The position numbers and the translations under genes are program-made. DNA of 64,000 nt from Nocardia vulneris (lineage in GTDB: Bacteria > Actinomycetota > Actinomycetes > Mycobacteriales > Mycobacteriaceae), in NCBI RefSeq assembly GCF_001613425.1, contig NZ_BDCI01000022.1, positions 180,711-244,710 on the forward strand. The letters run 5' to 3'. How positions within the stretch are numbered: the first letter of the stretch is position 1; each line of letters starts with the position of its first letter. Below, piece by piece: positions 16,755 through 25,298 of this stretch. The notes under the pieces were generated by a model. That model had not been told where the DNA came from and made no database searches. It saw nothing but the letters and a program-made list of their open reading frames with translations.

Positions 16755-17945
16755 TCACTCCCCTGCGGCCCGGCGCATGTCCCCGCTCGTCCGGTCCCGG
16801 AGCGCTCGTGCCGTCGCCGGGTCGAAGGGGTCGAGGTGGTCGAACATGGGGTCCTCGTCGTCTACCTCTAGTAGGGACGAGCGCCGGCGGAGGGCTCGGG
16901 CGGTGTCACGGTCCATGCTGCCGCGGGGGGTGGGGGCGTGGTGAGGGTGGTCGGGTTCGCCTAGTTGCTGGGCGCGACTGAGGCGGGCGGCGCGGCGGCG
17001 GCGGATGTCCTCTTCGATGCGGACTTGGCGGCGTAGGTAGGTGAGGTAGCCGACGAGGACCATGCAGGACAGGCCGCAGCCCCACCAGAAGAGGGGGTTG
17101 AGCGCTACGGCGAGGCCGCCGCAGAGCAGGGCGGTGAGGACGAGGCCGAGGACGGCGCGCTGCCGGAAGGTGTAGCGGGCGGCGCGGGCGATGGCGTCGG
17201 CTTCGGGGTCGTAGCCGCCGCGGCCGCGGCGGGTGGGGACGTAGTCGAAGTCGTCGTCGTAGTCGTCGCGGGCGGCGTCGTAATCATCGAGTTCGACGCG
17301 GGCGGGCACGGTGGAACGCGCGGGCGGGATCCGGGCGGCCGCCGGTTCGGGGCGGGTTTGCTCCGCCTGGTCGTCGTGCACGTCGTCATCATCGGCCGCG
17401 TCGCCGGGGTGTGCGTCGACTTCGGCTGCGACAGTGTCGGATTCGAGATCGTCGGCGGGGAAATCGGCGGAGTCGGAGTCGGAGTCCGCGTCCGCGCGCT
17501 CGGCATCGTCGGTGTCGGCGAGTTCGGCGTCGGCGAGTTCGGCGTCGGCGAGTTCGGCGTCGGCGAGTTCGGCGTCGGCGAGTTCGGCGTCGGCGAGTTC
17601 GGCGTCGGCGCGCTCGGGTTCGGGGTGGGATGCCGCTGATTCGGCGATCGCGGGCGGGTCACCTTCGGTGACGGGGTCGTCGGCCGGTGTTGTCATCCGG
17701 TCCTCCGCATCATCGCTGTGGGCATACTTTCTCTGTGTGCGGCGGGGCCGCCAGTTGGGATCGGTTTCGTGCCCGGCGGCCGGGCCACTCTTGGTGCGCC
17801 GCTTGGAATCTCCGCGGTGCAGCACTCGGGTGGCGAGCGCGGCGTCGGTGGTCCGGCGGATCCGCGGGTGCCGGTCGGCGAGGATCGGGAACAGGACGAA
17901 GACCCAGAGCACGACCAGCCCGATCCACAGAATCGAGTTCGGCAT
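16755..17945 (-). CDS. glpR: GlpR/SepX-like divisome membrane protein
   Basis: Translation from ATG 17945 (MPNSILWIGLVVLWVFVLFP) gives 396 residues. There is an N-terminal membrane helix, a RRTTDAALATRVLHRG juxtamembrane motif and a long acidic disordered middle. Two C-terminal membrane helices follow (LGLVLTALLCGGLAV and LFWWGCGLSCMVLVGYLTYL). This is the layout of SepX of Streptomyces and GlpR of Corynebacterium, the membrane receptor of the gephyrin-like protein Glp. A glp gene lies two genes upstream in the same direction, supporting the call. The acidic region contains a 7-fold ELADA repeat. The longer ORF upstream of 17945 looks non-coding. Confidence 0.85.
   Translation of the reverse strand: MPNSILWIGLVVLWVFVLFPILADRHPRIRRTTDAALATRVLHRGDSKRRTKSGPAAGHETDPNWRPRRTQRKYAHSDDAEDRMTTPADDPVTEGDPPAIAESAASHPEPERADAELADAELADAELADAELADAELADAELADTDDAERADADSDSDSADFPADDLESDTVAAEVDAHPGDAADDDDVHDDQAEQTRPEPAAARIPPARSTVPARVELDDYDAARDDYDDDFDYVPTRRGRGGYDPEADAIARAARYTFRQRAVLGLVLTALLCGGLAVALNPLFWWGCGLSCMVLVGYLTYLRRQVRIEEDIRRRRAARLSRAQQLGEPDHPHHAPTPRGSMDRDTARALRRRSSLLEVDDEDPMFDHLDPFDPATARALRDRTSGDMRRAAGE
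17513..17611 (-). repeat. 15-bp tandem repeat inside glpR (ELADA repeat)
   Basis: About seven near-identical 15-bp units encode ELADA (the last is ELADT) in the acidic linker of GlpR. Unit number is likely to vary between strains because the period keeps frame. Boundaries are approximate. Confidence 0.8.
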
Positions 17946-18222
17946 CGCGGTCAGCACCTCCGTCCCCGCCTGGATTCGGTCCATTCGGCCGGCGAGCGGT
18001 GCGCAGCACGCCCCGCGTACGTCCGGCCTCCGTCCGTCGCTACCGCACGGGCGCCGGTCGCCTCGCAGGCTCCCTGCCGGGGGCGCAAGACGCACCTCCG
18101 ACGTCCGTAGGTTAATTCCGTGACACGTCGACATCCGGCAGGCGCGCCGTGCACATCCGCCACACCTGTCACAAAGTAACCATTTCTGCCGCGCGTCGAA
18201 TGCTCCGGGAGTGTCCGGATAG

Positions 18223-18873
18223 TCAGAGCGGAGTAGCCCGGCCCTCCCGAATCAAACGGTCCACGACGGTGCCGGTCAGCTCCTCGACGGTGATCCCGAC
18301 CAGCAGATGATCGCGCCAGGCGCCGTCCACATCGAGGTAGCGGCGCAACAGGCCTTCCTCACGGAAGCCGACATTGCGCAGCACGGCCTGGCTGGCCAGG
18401 TTCTCCGGGCGCACGGTGGCCTCGACTCGGTGCAGGCCGACCTCGCCGAAGCAGTGGTCGAGGCCGAGCGCGAGCGCGGCGGTGGCGACGCCCTTGCCGC
18501 CGAGATCCTTCGCGACCCAATAGCCGATCCAGCCTGAACGCAGCGCCCCGCGCACGATATTGCCGACGGTGAGCTGCCCGCTGAAATGGCCGTCGACCTC
18601 GATCACCAGCGGGATCATCGCGCCGCGCCGAGCCTCGGCCTTGAGGCTCGACCACAGCGACGGCCAGTTGGACGCGTGGTTGCGCGCCTCCCAGGCACCG
18701 CGCCCGGTGGGCTCCCACGGCTCCAGATGTTCCCTGTCCCGCAACCGGATTCGGCTCCAAGCGGCGGCGTCGCGCAGGCGCACCGGGCGCAAACTCACCT
18801 GTCCGGCCGGGACCCGGAGCGGACCGAGCCGCGCGGGCCAGCCCGGATGCTGGGTGACCCGGAATACGTTCAT
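18223..18873 (-). CDS. rimJ: GNAT acetyltransferase, RimJ-like
   Basis: A 216-residue protein from ATG 18873 (GGAG just upstream; a GTG at 18882 is the alternative). It shows RimJ/RimL features: VSLRPVRLRDAAAWSRIRL, WIGYWVAKDLGGKGVATAAL with the acetyl-CoA-binding loop, HRVEATVRPENLASQAVLR and GFREEGLLRRYLDVDG. The family acetylates N-termini of ribosomal or other proteins; the substrate here is not known. It lies between glp and glpR in one minus-strand run, the same order as Rv0994-Rv0996 of M. tuberculosis. Confidence 0.85.
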   Translation of the reverse strand: MNVFRVTQHPGWPARLGPLRVPAGQVSLRPVRLRDAAAWSRIRLRDREHLEPWEPTGRGAWEARNHASNWPSLWSSLKAEARRGAMIPLVIEVDGHFSGQLTVGNIVRGALRSGWIGYWVAKDLGGKGVATAALALGLDHCFGEVGLHRVEATVRPENLASQAVLRNVGFREEGLLRRYLDVDGAWRDHLLVGITVEELTGTVVDRLIREGRATPL

Positions 18874-18885
18874 CGTCTCCACGTC

Positions 18886-20145
18886 TCAGCCGCGCTGTGC
18901 GAGGAAAGCGACCCTGACCTCGTCGCCGGTGCGGATCTCGGTGTCATCGGGATCGATCACGATCAAGCTGTTGGCCTCGGCCAGGGTGGCGAGCAGGTGC
19001 GAGGAGGCGCCGGCGCCGCCGCCGAGTGGTTGCACGAGGTAGTCGCCGGTGGCCTCGTCGCGCATGAGTTGCGCACGCAGGTACCCCTTGCGCCCAGCCA
19101 TGGAGCTGATCGGGGTGATGGTCCTGGCCATGATGATTCGCCGCATGGGATGCCTGCGCCCCAGCGCGATCCGGATCAGTGGACGCACCATCACCTCGAA
19201 CACGACCAGCGCGCCGACCGGGTTGGACGGCAGCAGGAAGGTCGGCACCTCGTCGCGGCCGAGCCGGCCGAAACCCTGGACCGAGCCGGGATGCATGGCG
19301 ACGCGGGCGATTTCGAGTTCGCCGAGCCCCTCCAGCGCCTCCCGGACCTGTTCGGAGGCCCAGCCGCCGACCGCGCCCGCGATGACGACGACCTCGGAGC
19401 GCACCAGTTGCCCCTCGACCACGTCGCGTAGCCGCCGCGGGTCCGCGCTGACGATGCCGACCCGGTTCACATCCGCGCCCGCGTCCCGGGCCGCCGCGGC
19501 CAGCGCGTAGGAGTTGACGTCGTAGACCTGGCCCGGACCGGGCGTGCGATCGATATCGATGAGTTCGCCGCCGACCGAGATCACCGACAGCCGCGGCCGC
19601 GGATGCACGAGCACCTTGTCCTGCCCGACCGCGGCGAGCAGCCCCACCTGCGCCGCACCGATGATGGTGCCCGCGCGCACCGCGACGTCGCCGGGCTGCA
19701 CGTCGTCGCCGATACGCCGCACGTAATCGCCGGAGCGGACCGGTTCGTAGATCTTGATCTTCGCGCGGCCACCGTCGGTGAAGTCCAACGGCAGCACGGC
19801 ATCGGCGAGGGTCGGCAGCGGAGCACCGGTGTCGACCCGGACGGTCTGACGCGGCTGTAATCGGATGGGCTGCCGGGATCCGGCGATGACCTCACCGACC
19901 ACGGGCAGCGTCAGGTCGACGAGATCGCCGTCCTCGTTGCGGATATCCGAGCCCGCGGCGGACACGTCGACGCTGCGCACGGCGTAGCCGTCGATCGCGG
20001 CCTGGTCGAAGCCGGGCAGCGGCCGCTCGGTGACGACGTCCTCGGCGCACAGCAGGCCCTGAGCCTCGGAAATCGCGACCCGGACCGGCCGAGGCGCGAC
20101 CGCCGCGGCGGTCACCTTGATCTGCTGATCCTCAACCGAGCGCAT
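18886..20145 (-). CDS. glp: Gephyrin-like protein Glp (MoeA homologue)
   Basis: A 419-residue MoeA-fold protein from ATG 20145, with AGGAAGG upstream. MoeA landmarks include LPGFDQAAIDGYAVRS and VRVDTGAPLPTLADAVLP. The catalytic segments are degenerate: AGAVGGWASEQ replaces the TGGVSxGxxD loop, and LPSNPVGAL replaces LPGNPVS. That favours the cell-division protein Glp over an active molybdopterin molybdotransferase, as does linkage to glpR. In Corynebacterium Glp binds FtsZ and is held at the membrane by GlpR. A residual molybdenum-cofactor role cannot be excluded. Confidence 0.8.
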   Translation of the reverse strand: MRSVEDQQIKVTAAAVAPRPVRVAISEAQGLLCAEDVVTERPLPGFDQAAIDGYAVRSVDVSAAGSDIRNEDGDLVDLTLPVVGEVIAGSRQPIRLQPRQTVRVDTGAPLPTLADAVLPLDFTDGGRAKIKIYEPVRSGDYVRRIGDDVQPGDVAVRAGTIIGAAQVGLLAAVGQDKVLVHPRPRLSVISVGGELIDIDRTPGPGQVYDVNSYALAAAARDAGADVNRVGIVSADPRRLRDVVEGQLVRSEVVVIAGAVGGWASEQVREALEGLGELEIARVAMHPGSVQGFGRLGRDEVPTFLLPSNPVGALVVFEVMVRPLIRIALGRRHPMRRIIMARTITPISSMAGRKGYLRAQLMRDEATGDYLVQPLGGGAGASSHLLATLAEANSLIVIDPDDTEIRTGDEVRVAFLAQRG

Positions 20146-20297
20146 CCAGCCCTTCCTGATCTCTTCGCACGCCACCGATTCCATCGCGCGATATCGCCTC
20201 GGCACAACCGATTCGACGCGAGATGGTGAACCATCATTGGTACCCGACGGTCCACTATCGGCGAAACCCGACGCTGACCTCCGTCGGCTGCCGACCG

Positions 20298-21254
20298 CTA
20301 CTCGTAGGTCGTCAGCTGCGGATCCCAGTCGGGACCGAGCCGATGTTGCAGCCACTCCCGCAGGGCAGGGCCGTATTCGTCGCGTTCCAAAGCGAAATCG
20401 ACCGCAGCACGAAGATAGCCGCCCGGGTTCCCCAAATCGTGGCGCGACCCACGGTGCACCACGACATGAACCGGATGTCCCTCGGCGATCAGCAGCGCGA
20501 TCGCGTCGGTGAGCTGCAATTCACCGCCGGCGCCCGGCTCGATCCGGCGCAATGCGTCGAAGATCGCGCGGTCCAACAGGTATCGGCCCGCCGCGGCGAA
20601 AGTGGACGGCGCGTCGGCGAGGGCGGGCTTCTCCACCATGCCCTTGACCCGCAGCACATTCGGATTCACCGCGTCCGGCACGGTCGCGACATCGAAGACG
20701 CCGTAGGCGCTGACCTCGTCCTTGGGCACGTCGATCGCGCACAGCACGGTGCCGCCGCGCTTGCGGCGGACCCGGCACATCACGTCGAGCACGCCGGAGG
20801 GCAGCACCAAATCGTCCGGCAGCAGCACGGCGATGGCGTCTTCGTCGTCGTCCAGCGCGGCCTCGGCCTGGGCGACCGCGTGACCGAGGCCCAGCGGTTC
20901 CTCCTGCACCACCGAGGTGACATCGAGCAGGCCGGGCGCCTTGCGCACCTTCTCCAGCAGCTGGAACTTGCCGCGCTCGGCGAGGGTGCCCTCCAGCACC
21001 AGGTCCTCGACGAAGTGCGCGACCACACCGTCTTTGCCCGGTGAGGTGACGATCACCAACCGCTGCGCGCCGGAGCCCGCGGCCTCGGCGGCGACCAGCT
21101 CGATGCCGGGGGTGTCGACCACCGGCAACAGCTCTTTGGGCACCGTCTTCGTCGCGGGCAAGAACCGTGTGCCGAGCCCGGCTGCGGGGACCACGGCCGT
21201 GCGGAAGCACGATGCCGGCGCGGCATCGCCGGGTTGTCCGGCCTTTGCTGTCAT
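20298..21254 (-). CDS. galU: UTP-glucose-1-phosphate uridylyltransferase
   Basis: A 318-residue enzyme making UDP-glucose from UTP and glucose-1-phosphate for cell-envelope glycans and trehalose. The nucleotide-binding start AVVPAAGLGTRFLPATKTVP and the PKELLPVVDTP motif are intact. FVEDLVLEGTLAERGKFQLL, VQEEPLGLGHAVAQAE and LPDDLV follow, with RHDLGNPGGYLRAAV near the C-terminus. It has normal length. It is upstream of glp on the same strand and divergent from the formyl-THF cyclo-ligase gene, as in mycobacteria. Confidence 0.95.
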   Translation of the reverse strand: MTAKAGQPGDAAPASCFRTAVVPAAGLGTRFLPATKTVPKELLPVVDTPGIELVAAEAAGSGAQRLVIVTSPGKDGVVAHFVEDLVLEGTLAERGKFQLLEKVRKAPGLLDVTSVVQEEPLGLGHAVAQAEAALDDDEDAIAVLLPDDLVLPSGVLDVMCRVRRKRGGTVLCAIDVPKDEVSAYGVFDVATVPDAVNPNVLRVKGMVEKPALADAPSTFAAAGRYLLDRAIFDALRRIEPGAGGELQLTDAIALLIAEGHPVHVVVHRGSRHDLGNPGGYLRAAVDFALERDEYGPALREWLQHRLGPDWDPQLTTYE

Positions 21255-21322
21255 GCGATTACCCTATCCATCCGTCACAGCCTCTGACTCGCTGTCGAGC
21301 CGACCGGTATTCCGGCCAGCCT

Positions 21323-21931
21323 ATGGTGATCGCCATGGAGATGCCCGGCGAGCGCGAGAAACATGCATGGCGCACCGAAATTCTTGCGAGACGTACGGCA
21401 CTGTCGCCCGACGAGCACGCGGCCGAAGCCCACGCCCTCGCCGCCGCGGTCACCGGCCTCGACCTGGACGGCTGGGTGTGCGCGTACGTGCCCGTACGTG
21501 GTGAACCGGGGTCGCTCGAACTGCTCGACGCGATGCGGACGGCCGGCGCGCGCGTACTGCTCCCGGTGACCGGCCCGCCCGGACCACTGGACTGGGCCGA
21601 GTACCTGGGCCGGGAAAGCTTGCGGCGCGCCAGGTTCGGCCTGCTCGAACCCACCGGCGCGGCGCTGACCAGCGCGGCGGTCGGCTGGGCCGAGCTGATC
21701 CTGGTGCCCGCGCTCGCGGTGGACCGGCGCGGCGTGCGGCTCGGGCGCGGGGCTGGCTATTACGACCGAACGCTGGCCGCCGCGCGGGACGACGCCCGGC
21801 TGGTCGCGGTGGTCCGCGACGACGAGGTGGTGCCCAGGCTGCCCGAGGAGCCGCACGATCTGCGGATGGGCTGGGCGCTCACGCCGCGCGGCGGGCTGCA
21901 ACGGCTCGGCGAAGATCACGCGGCGGAATGA
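21323..21931 (+). CDS. 5-formyltetrahydrofolate cyclo-ligase family protein
   Basis: About 202 residues from ATG 21323 (ATG 21335 also possible). The protein has the MTHFS pattern: EKHAWRTEILARRTALSP, LILVPALAVDRRGVRLGRGAGYYDRTLA (glycine-rich active-site loop seen in two parts) and a C-terminal PHDLRMGWALTPRG. The enzyme converts 5-formyl-THF to 5,10-methenyl-THF with ATP. It is divergent from galU and followed by the FmdB gene, matching the Rv0992c-Rv0991c neighbourhood. Confidence 0.9.
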   Translation: MVIAMEMPGEREKHAWRTEILARRTALSPDEHAAEAHALAAAVTGLDLDGWVCAYVPVRGEPGSLELLDAMRTAGARVLLPVTGPPGPLDWAEYLGRESLRRARFGLLEPTGAALTSAAVGWAELILVPALAVDRRGVRLGRGAGYYDRTLAAARDDARLVAVVRDDEVVPRLPEEPHDLRMGWALTPRGGLQRLGEDHAAE

Positions 21932-21999
21932 ACAGCGGATTGGCAACGTTGGCACTGTCGGCTGTAGAGTGCCAGATGACGAAACTCGCGGAGGATGCT

Positions 22000-22311
22000 G
22001 TGCCAACTTACTCGTATGCGTGCACCCAGTGTGATAACCGCTTCGACATCGTTCAGTCCTTTTCCGACGAGTCGCTGACGGTCTGCCCGGAGTGCTCCGG
22101 AAAGCTGCGCAAGCTGTTCAACTCGGTCGGCATCGTGTTCAAGGGCAGCGGCTTCTACCGCACCGACAGCCGCGGCGGCGCGTCCACCGCGAGCGAGCCC
22201 GCGAAATCCGACAACGGCAAGTCCGACAACGGTTCGAGCTCCTCGACGTCCTCGGATGCCAGCTCGTCCAACGGCAGCAGCAGCACGGCGAGCACCGCCG
22301 TGGCCAGCTGA
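22000..22311 (+). CDS. FmdB-family zinc-ribbon protein
   Basis: A 103-residue protein from GTG 22000 with GGAGG five nt upstream. It starts VPTYSYACTQCDNRFDIVQS, has CxxC pairs (CTQC and CPEC) forming one zinc ribbon, then KLFNSVGIVFKGSGFYRTDS, the family hallmark. The C-terminal 45 residues are a Ser-rich low-complexity tail. FmdB-like small regulatory proteins are widespread; the name comes from a putative formamidase regulator. It probably follows the cyclo-ligase gene in one transcript. Exact function is unknown. Confidence 0.9.
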   Translation: MPTYSYACTQCDNRFDIVQSFSDESLTVCPECSGKLRKLFNSVGIVFKGSGFYRTDSRGGASTASEPAKSDNGKSDNGSSSSTSSDASSSNGSSSTASTAVAS

Positions 22312-22319
22312 TCTGCGAG

Positions 22320-22347
22320 TTATCCACAGGCTCTTCGTTTATCCACA
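22320..22347 (+). promoter_or_regulatory. Two perfect DnaA boxes
   Basis: TTATCCACA occurs at 22320-22328 and again at 22339-22347, same orientation, 19 bp apart, in the 88-bp gap upstream of the SAF-domain gene. Both are exact consensus DnaA boxes. Confidence 0.75.
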
Positions 22348-22399
22348 GCAGCCCCTTTCCTGCGCCGATCGAGGGTGGCCGCGATCATAAGATCCGACC

Positions 22400-23050
22400 A
22401 TGACTCGCCCCTTCGCCGATCTCGGTCGCGAACACTTCGCGACGTGGCAGCGACCACCCTGGGCCGACAGCCTGCTGGTACGGCGGCTGCTGGCCGCCGG
22501 ACTGGTCGTAGCGGCGGTGCTCCTGTTTCTGCGCGGTGATCCGGGTTCCGAACGCGCGACCGTGGTCGTCGCGGGCCGTGACCTCGCGCCGGGCCGAGTC
22601 CTCGAAGCCGATGATCTGCGCACCGCCGAGCGGGAAGCCGCAGCGCTACCCGAGGGCGTCGTCCGTGACCCAGCGACGGTCGTCGGCGCGACGCTGACCG
22701 GTGCCGTGCGCGCCGGCGAAGTGTTCACCGATCTCCGGGTGGTCGGGTCGCGGCTGGCCGCCGTCGCGACCGGCGCGCGCGACGCCAGAATCGTGCCCAT
22801 CCGGCTCGCCGACACCGCGGTCACCGAAATCCTGCGCGCCGGCGATCGGGTCGACGTGATCGGCGGCGAAGAACAGGGCAGCAGGCCCGCCCGCACCCTG
22901 GCCACCGATGCCGCGGTGGTCCTGGTGTCCGGTCCCGGGGACGGACGCGGCGTCAAGGAGCGGGTGGTGCTGGTCGCGATGGACGCCGAACATGCCGCGG
23001 TGGTCGCGGCCGCGTCCCTGCACACCGCGCTCGCCGTCGTCTTCCACTGA
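22400..23050 (+). CDS. SAF-domain membrane-anchored protein
   Basis: A 216-residue protein with a short cytoplasmic head and a membrane helix (LLAAGLVVAAVLLFLRGD). A SAF domain follows (VVVAGRDLAPGRVLEADDL, then LTGAVRAGEVFTDLRVV, like CpaB/FlgA), and then an RVDVIGGEE segment. SAF proteins of the CpaB type shape Flp pili, but no pilus genes are nearby. In the mycobacterial block a similar stand-alone gene occurs near mscL. Its function is unknown. The gene is bracketed by DnaA boxes. Confidence 0.8.
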   Translation: MTRPFADLGREHFATWQRPPWADSLLVRRLLAAGLVVAAVLLFLRGDPGSERATVVVAGRDLAPGRVLEADDLRTAEREAAALPEGVVRDPATVVGATLTGAVRAGEVFTDLRVVGSRLAAVATGARDARIVPIRLADTAVTEILRAGDRVDVIGGEEQGSRPARTLATDAAVVLVSGPGDGRGVKERVVLVAMDAEHAAVVAAASLHTALAVVFH

Positions 23051-23163
23051 GCAGACGGACAACACCCAGGTCGGCCGAGAAGCGCTCCGAGCGGATCGTT
23101 GTTCCGATCGCAGCAGGCGATCCCGGCCGGACGCGCACTGCGGGCGAGACGGCCGCTCGGATG

Positions 23164-23172
23164 TTGTCCACA
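23164..23172 (+). promoter_or_regulatory. Third DnaA box (TTGTCCACA)
   Basis: TTGTCCACA, the variant common in high-GC actinobacteria, lies about 100 bp upstream of mscL and in the same orientation as the pair at 22320. Confidence 0.55.
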
Positions 23173-23267
23173 CATTTGCCATCAAGGTCAACTAGCATCG
23201 CCCGTACCGGTAGGTGTCGCCCGGCCAGCTCGACTTGTCAGCTCCACAAGTAGAGGAGACATCGGCA

Positions 23268-23672
23268 ATGCTCAAGGGTTTCAAGGATTTTCTGTTCCGC
23301 GGAAATGTCGTGGACCTGGCGGTTGCCGTGGTCATCGGCACCGCGTTCGTCGCGATCGTCACCGCATTCACCAACGGCATCGTCAATCCGATCCTGGCCG
23401 TCTTCGGCGGCAGCAACGAATTGGGGCTCGGCTTCCAGTTGGTTGCCGACAAACCCGCGACCTTCGTCCAGGTCGGCCCGATCATCACCGCGGCGATCAA
23501 CTTCGCGATCATCGCCGCCGTGCTGTACTTCGTGCTGGTTCTGCCCGCCACCCACGTGAAGAAGAAGTTCAGCAAAGAGGCGGTCGAGCTCAGCGACACC
23601 GAACTGCTCATCCAGATCCGCGACCTGCTGGCCGAGGGGCAGCGCAGCGCAGGCGGCAAACACGAGTCCTGA
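23268..23672 (+). CDS. mscL: Large-conductance mechanosensitive channel
   Basis: A 134-residue protein from ATG 23268 with GAGGAG 9 nt upstream. It starts MLKGFKDFLFRGNVVDLAVA, has two membrane helices with the glycine/alanine pore helix AVAVVIGTAFVAIVTAF, and ends in a charged cytoplasmic bundle (ELSDTELLIQIRDLLAE). MscL opens under extreme membrane tension on osmotic downshock. A strong hairpin terminator follows. The gene order mscL next to moaB/pepD/mprAB is the mycobacterial one, interrupted here by three porin genes. Confidence 0.95.
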   Translation: MLKGFKDFLFRGNVVDLAVAVVIGTAFVAIVTAFTNGIVNPILAVFGGSNELGLGFQLVADKPATFVQVGPIITAAINFAIIAAVLYFVLVLPATHVKKKFSKEAVELSDTELLIQIRDLLAEGQRSAGGKHES

Positions 23673-23693
23673 AACCTGTTGCCCAGCAACAGC

Positions 23694-23723
23694 ACAAGCC
23701 CGTCGCCAGCGCGACGGGCTTGT
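23694..23723. terminator. Bidirectional terminator between mscL and porin gene
   Basis: Perfect 13-bp arms ACAAGCCCGTCGC with a 4-nt loop; the distal arm ends TTGTTT. It lies between two convergent genes. Confidence 0.85.
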
Positions 23724-23751
23724 TTCGACTTGCGCTGGTTGGCCTTTGGTA

Positions 23752-24402
23752 TCAGCCGAGACTGAAAGGCTGCCCCCACAACGTGATCCAGGTGACGAGC
23801 TGGTCGGTTTCCACGCTGAGGCTGACGAACGCGCGCGCCTGCGCGGGCCCGCTGCAGCCGTAGAGGGCGATGTTCTCGTTGGTCCAGCTGACCGAACCGC
23901 TGCTGCCCTCGAATTGGTTACGCGCCGTGTACACCTCGGTCCCGAGATCGCCCGCCTGCTCCAGGTCGCGCACATAGAACGACTGCACCTGGCCCGGGCC
24001 GAGCACCAGCGTGCCATCGGTGACGGCAGCCGTGCGCGGTGCGGCCGCGTCCAGATCCCCGGCGGCACCGCCGCTGACATCGGCCTCACAGCCGACGGTA
24101 TAGCCCGGGAAGATCGAACCGGCCTTGCCTTCGGGCGGCCCGGACAACTCGACCCGCACCCGGCCGGAGACCGCGGCGTTGCGCGGCAGCGGCAGCAGGC
24201 CCATGAACGGTTCGATATCGACCGATTCGCCGGCCAACTCGATCGTCACCACGGTGCCGTCGGCCAGCGTCTTGGACAGCTCACCGCCCGGCAGCGCGAC
24301 GAAGGTACCGGCATCGGCCGTGCCGGTGGCGCACAGGCCCATCGCGACGGTGACGGCGGCGCCGAGCCCGGCCCGGCGCATCAGATTCTTGCGGTTGATC
24401 AT
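23752..24402 (-). CDS. MspA-family outer-membrane porin 1
   Basis: A 216-residue protein from ATG 24402. A signal peptide of about 32 residues (MINRKNLMRRAGLGAAVTVA, ending in TADAG) precedes an MspA-like domain: FVALPGGELSKTLADGTVVT, PGYTVGCEADV, LGPGQVQSFYVRDLE and a terminal TWITLWGQPFSLG. MspA proteins form octameric channels in the mycolate outer membrane. It is the last of three tandem paralogues. Its last residues, WGQPFSLG, match porin 2 exactly, showing recent duplication. Confidence 0.9.
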   Translation of the reverse strand: MINRKNLMRRAGLGAAVTVAMGLCATGTADAGTFVALPGGELSKTLADGTVVTIELAGESVDIEPFMGLLPLPRNAAVSGRVRVELSGPPEGKAGSIFPGYTVGCEADVSGGAAGDLDAAAPRTAAVTDGTLVLGPGQVQSFYVRDLEQAGDLGTEVYTARNQFEGSSGSVSWTNENIALYGCSGPAQARAFVSLSVETDQLVTWITLWGQPFSLG

Positions 24403-24507
24403 CGTGTTTTGTCGACCCCTAGCGGAACGAATTCGCAACTGCGAGTGGAGAACCGAGGACAGCCCTGCCTCGGCGCTGGTAGCGGCGGCAGACAGGAAAC
24501 ACCAAAA

Positions 24508-24535
24508 CGGGCCCGTCGCGGTGGCGACGGGCCCG
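24508..24535 (-). terminator. Terminator downstream of porin 2
   Basis: Perfect 12-bp arms CGGGCCCGTCGC with a 4-nt loop. On the minus strand the stem is followed by TTTTGG. It lies between porins 2 and 1. Confidence 0.8.
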
Positions 24536-24563
24536 CTTATGTCGTGCGAGGTGAGATCAGACG

Positions 24564-25226
24564 TCAGCCGAGGCTGAACGGCTGGCCCCACAGCGTCACG
24601 TAGGACATGACGTTGTCGGTCTCGACCTTGACCTTGACGAACGCGCGAGCCTGCGCGTAGCCGGCACAGCCGCCGAGGCCGATGGTGGAGTCGGCCCAGG
24701 TGACCGAGCCCTTGCCGTTCTTGAAGGTGATCTGGGTCGAGTGATCCTCGTTGCCGAAGTCGTCGGCAACTTCACGGTCGAGCAGGTAGAACGAGGTCGC
24801 CTGGCCCGGGCCGAGGGTCAGGTTGCCGCCGCCGCTGGCGCCGACATCGCCGCTGCTACCGTCCCACTTGCCGCTGGCGTCGACGCCGCCGTTGGCACCG
24901 CCGCCGTCGATGTTGACCTGGCAGCCGACCACGTAGCCCGGACGGATCTTGCCCGTCGCGGAGCCGTTGATCTCGACCTGCGCCGAACCGGACACCCACG
25001 CGTTGCGGTGCACCGGAGTCGAGCCCATGGACGGGTTGATGTTCGCCGACTCGTTGACGAGGCGGACCGTCACCACAGTGCCGTCGGACAGCGTCTTGGT
25101 GATCTCGCCGCCGGGCAGCGGCACGAAGGTGTCCGCATTCGCGGCACCGATGGAGAACAGGCCCATGGCGATGGTTGCGGCGGCACCGACACCGGCTGCC
25201 CGCACCAAGTTCTTACGGTTGATCAT
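24564..25226 (-). CDS. MspA-family outer-membrane porin 2
   Basis: A 220-residue paralogue of porin 1 with a signal peptide (MINRKNLVRAAGVGAAATIA, cleavage after ANA). The mature part shows TFVPLPGGEITKTLSDGTVV, PGYVVGCQVNI, a Gly-rich insertion (DGGGANGGVDASG), LTLGPGQATSFYLLDRE and GGCAGYAQARAFVKVKVETD. Two conserved cysteines may form a disulfide. Its own terminator follows, so it may be transcribed separately from porin 1. It should form a hydrophilic channel for small solutes; selectivity cannot be read from sequence. Confidence 0.9.
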   Translation of the reverse strand: MINRKNLVRAAGVGAAATIAMGLFSIGAANADTFVPLPGGEITKTLSDGTVVTVRLVNESANINPSMGSTPVHRNAWVSGSAQVEINGSATGKIRPGYVVGCQVNIDGGGANGGVDASGKWDGSSGDVGASGGGNLTLGPGQATSFYLLDREVADDFGNEDHSTQITFKNGKGSVTWADSTIGLGGCAGYAQARAFVKVKVETDNVMSYVTLWGQPFSLG

Positions 25227-25298
25227 TTGTTAAATCCCTCAGGGGTTGAGTTCGTTTCAGCGAGAAAGGTGTTCAACAATTCGAGAATTCGACAGTCG

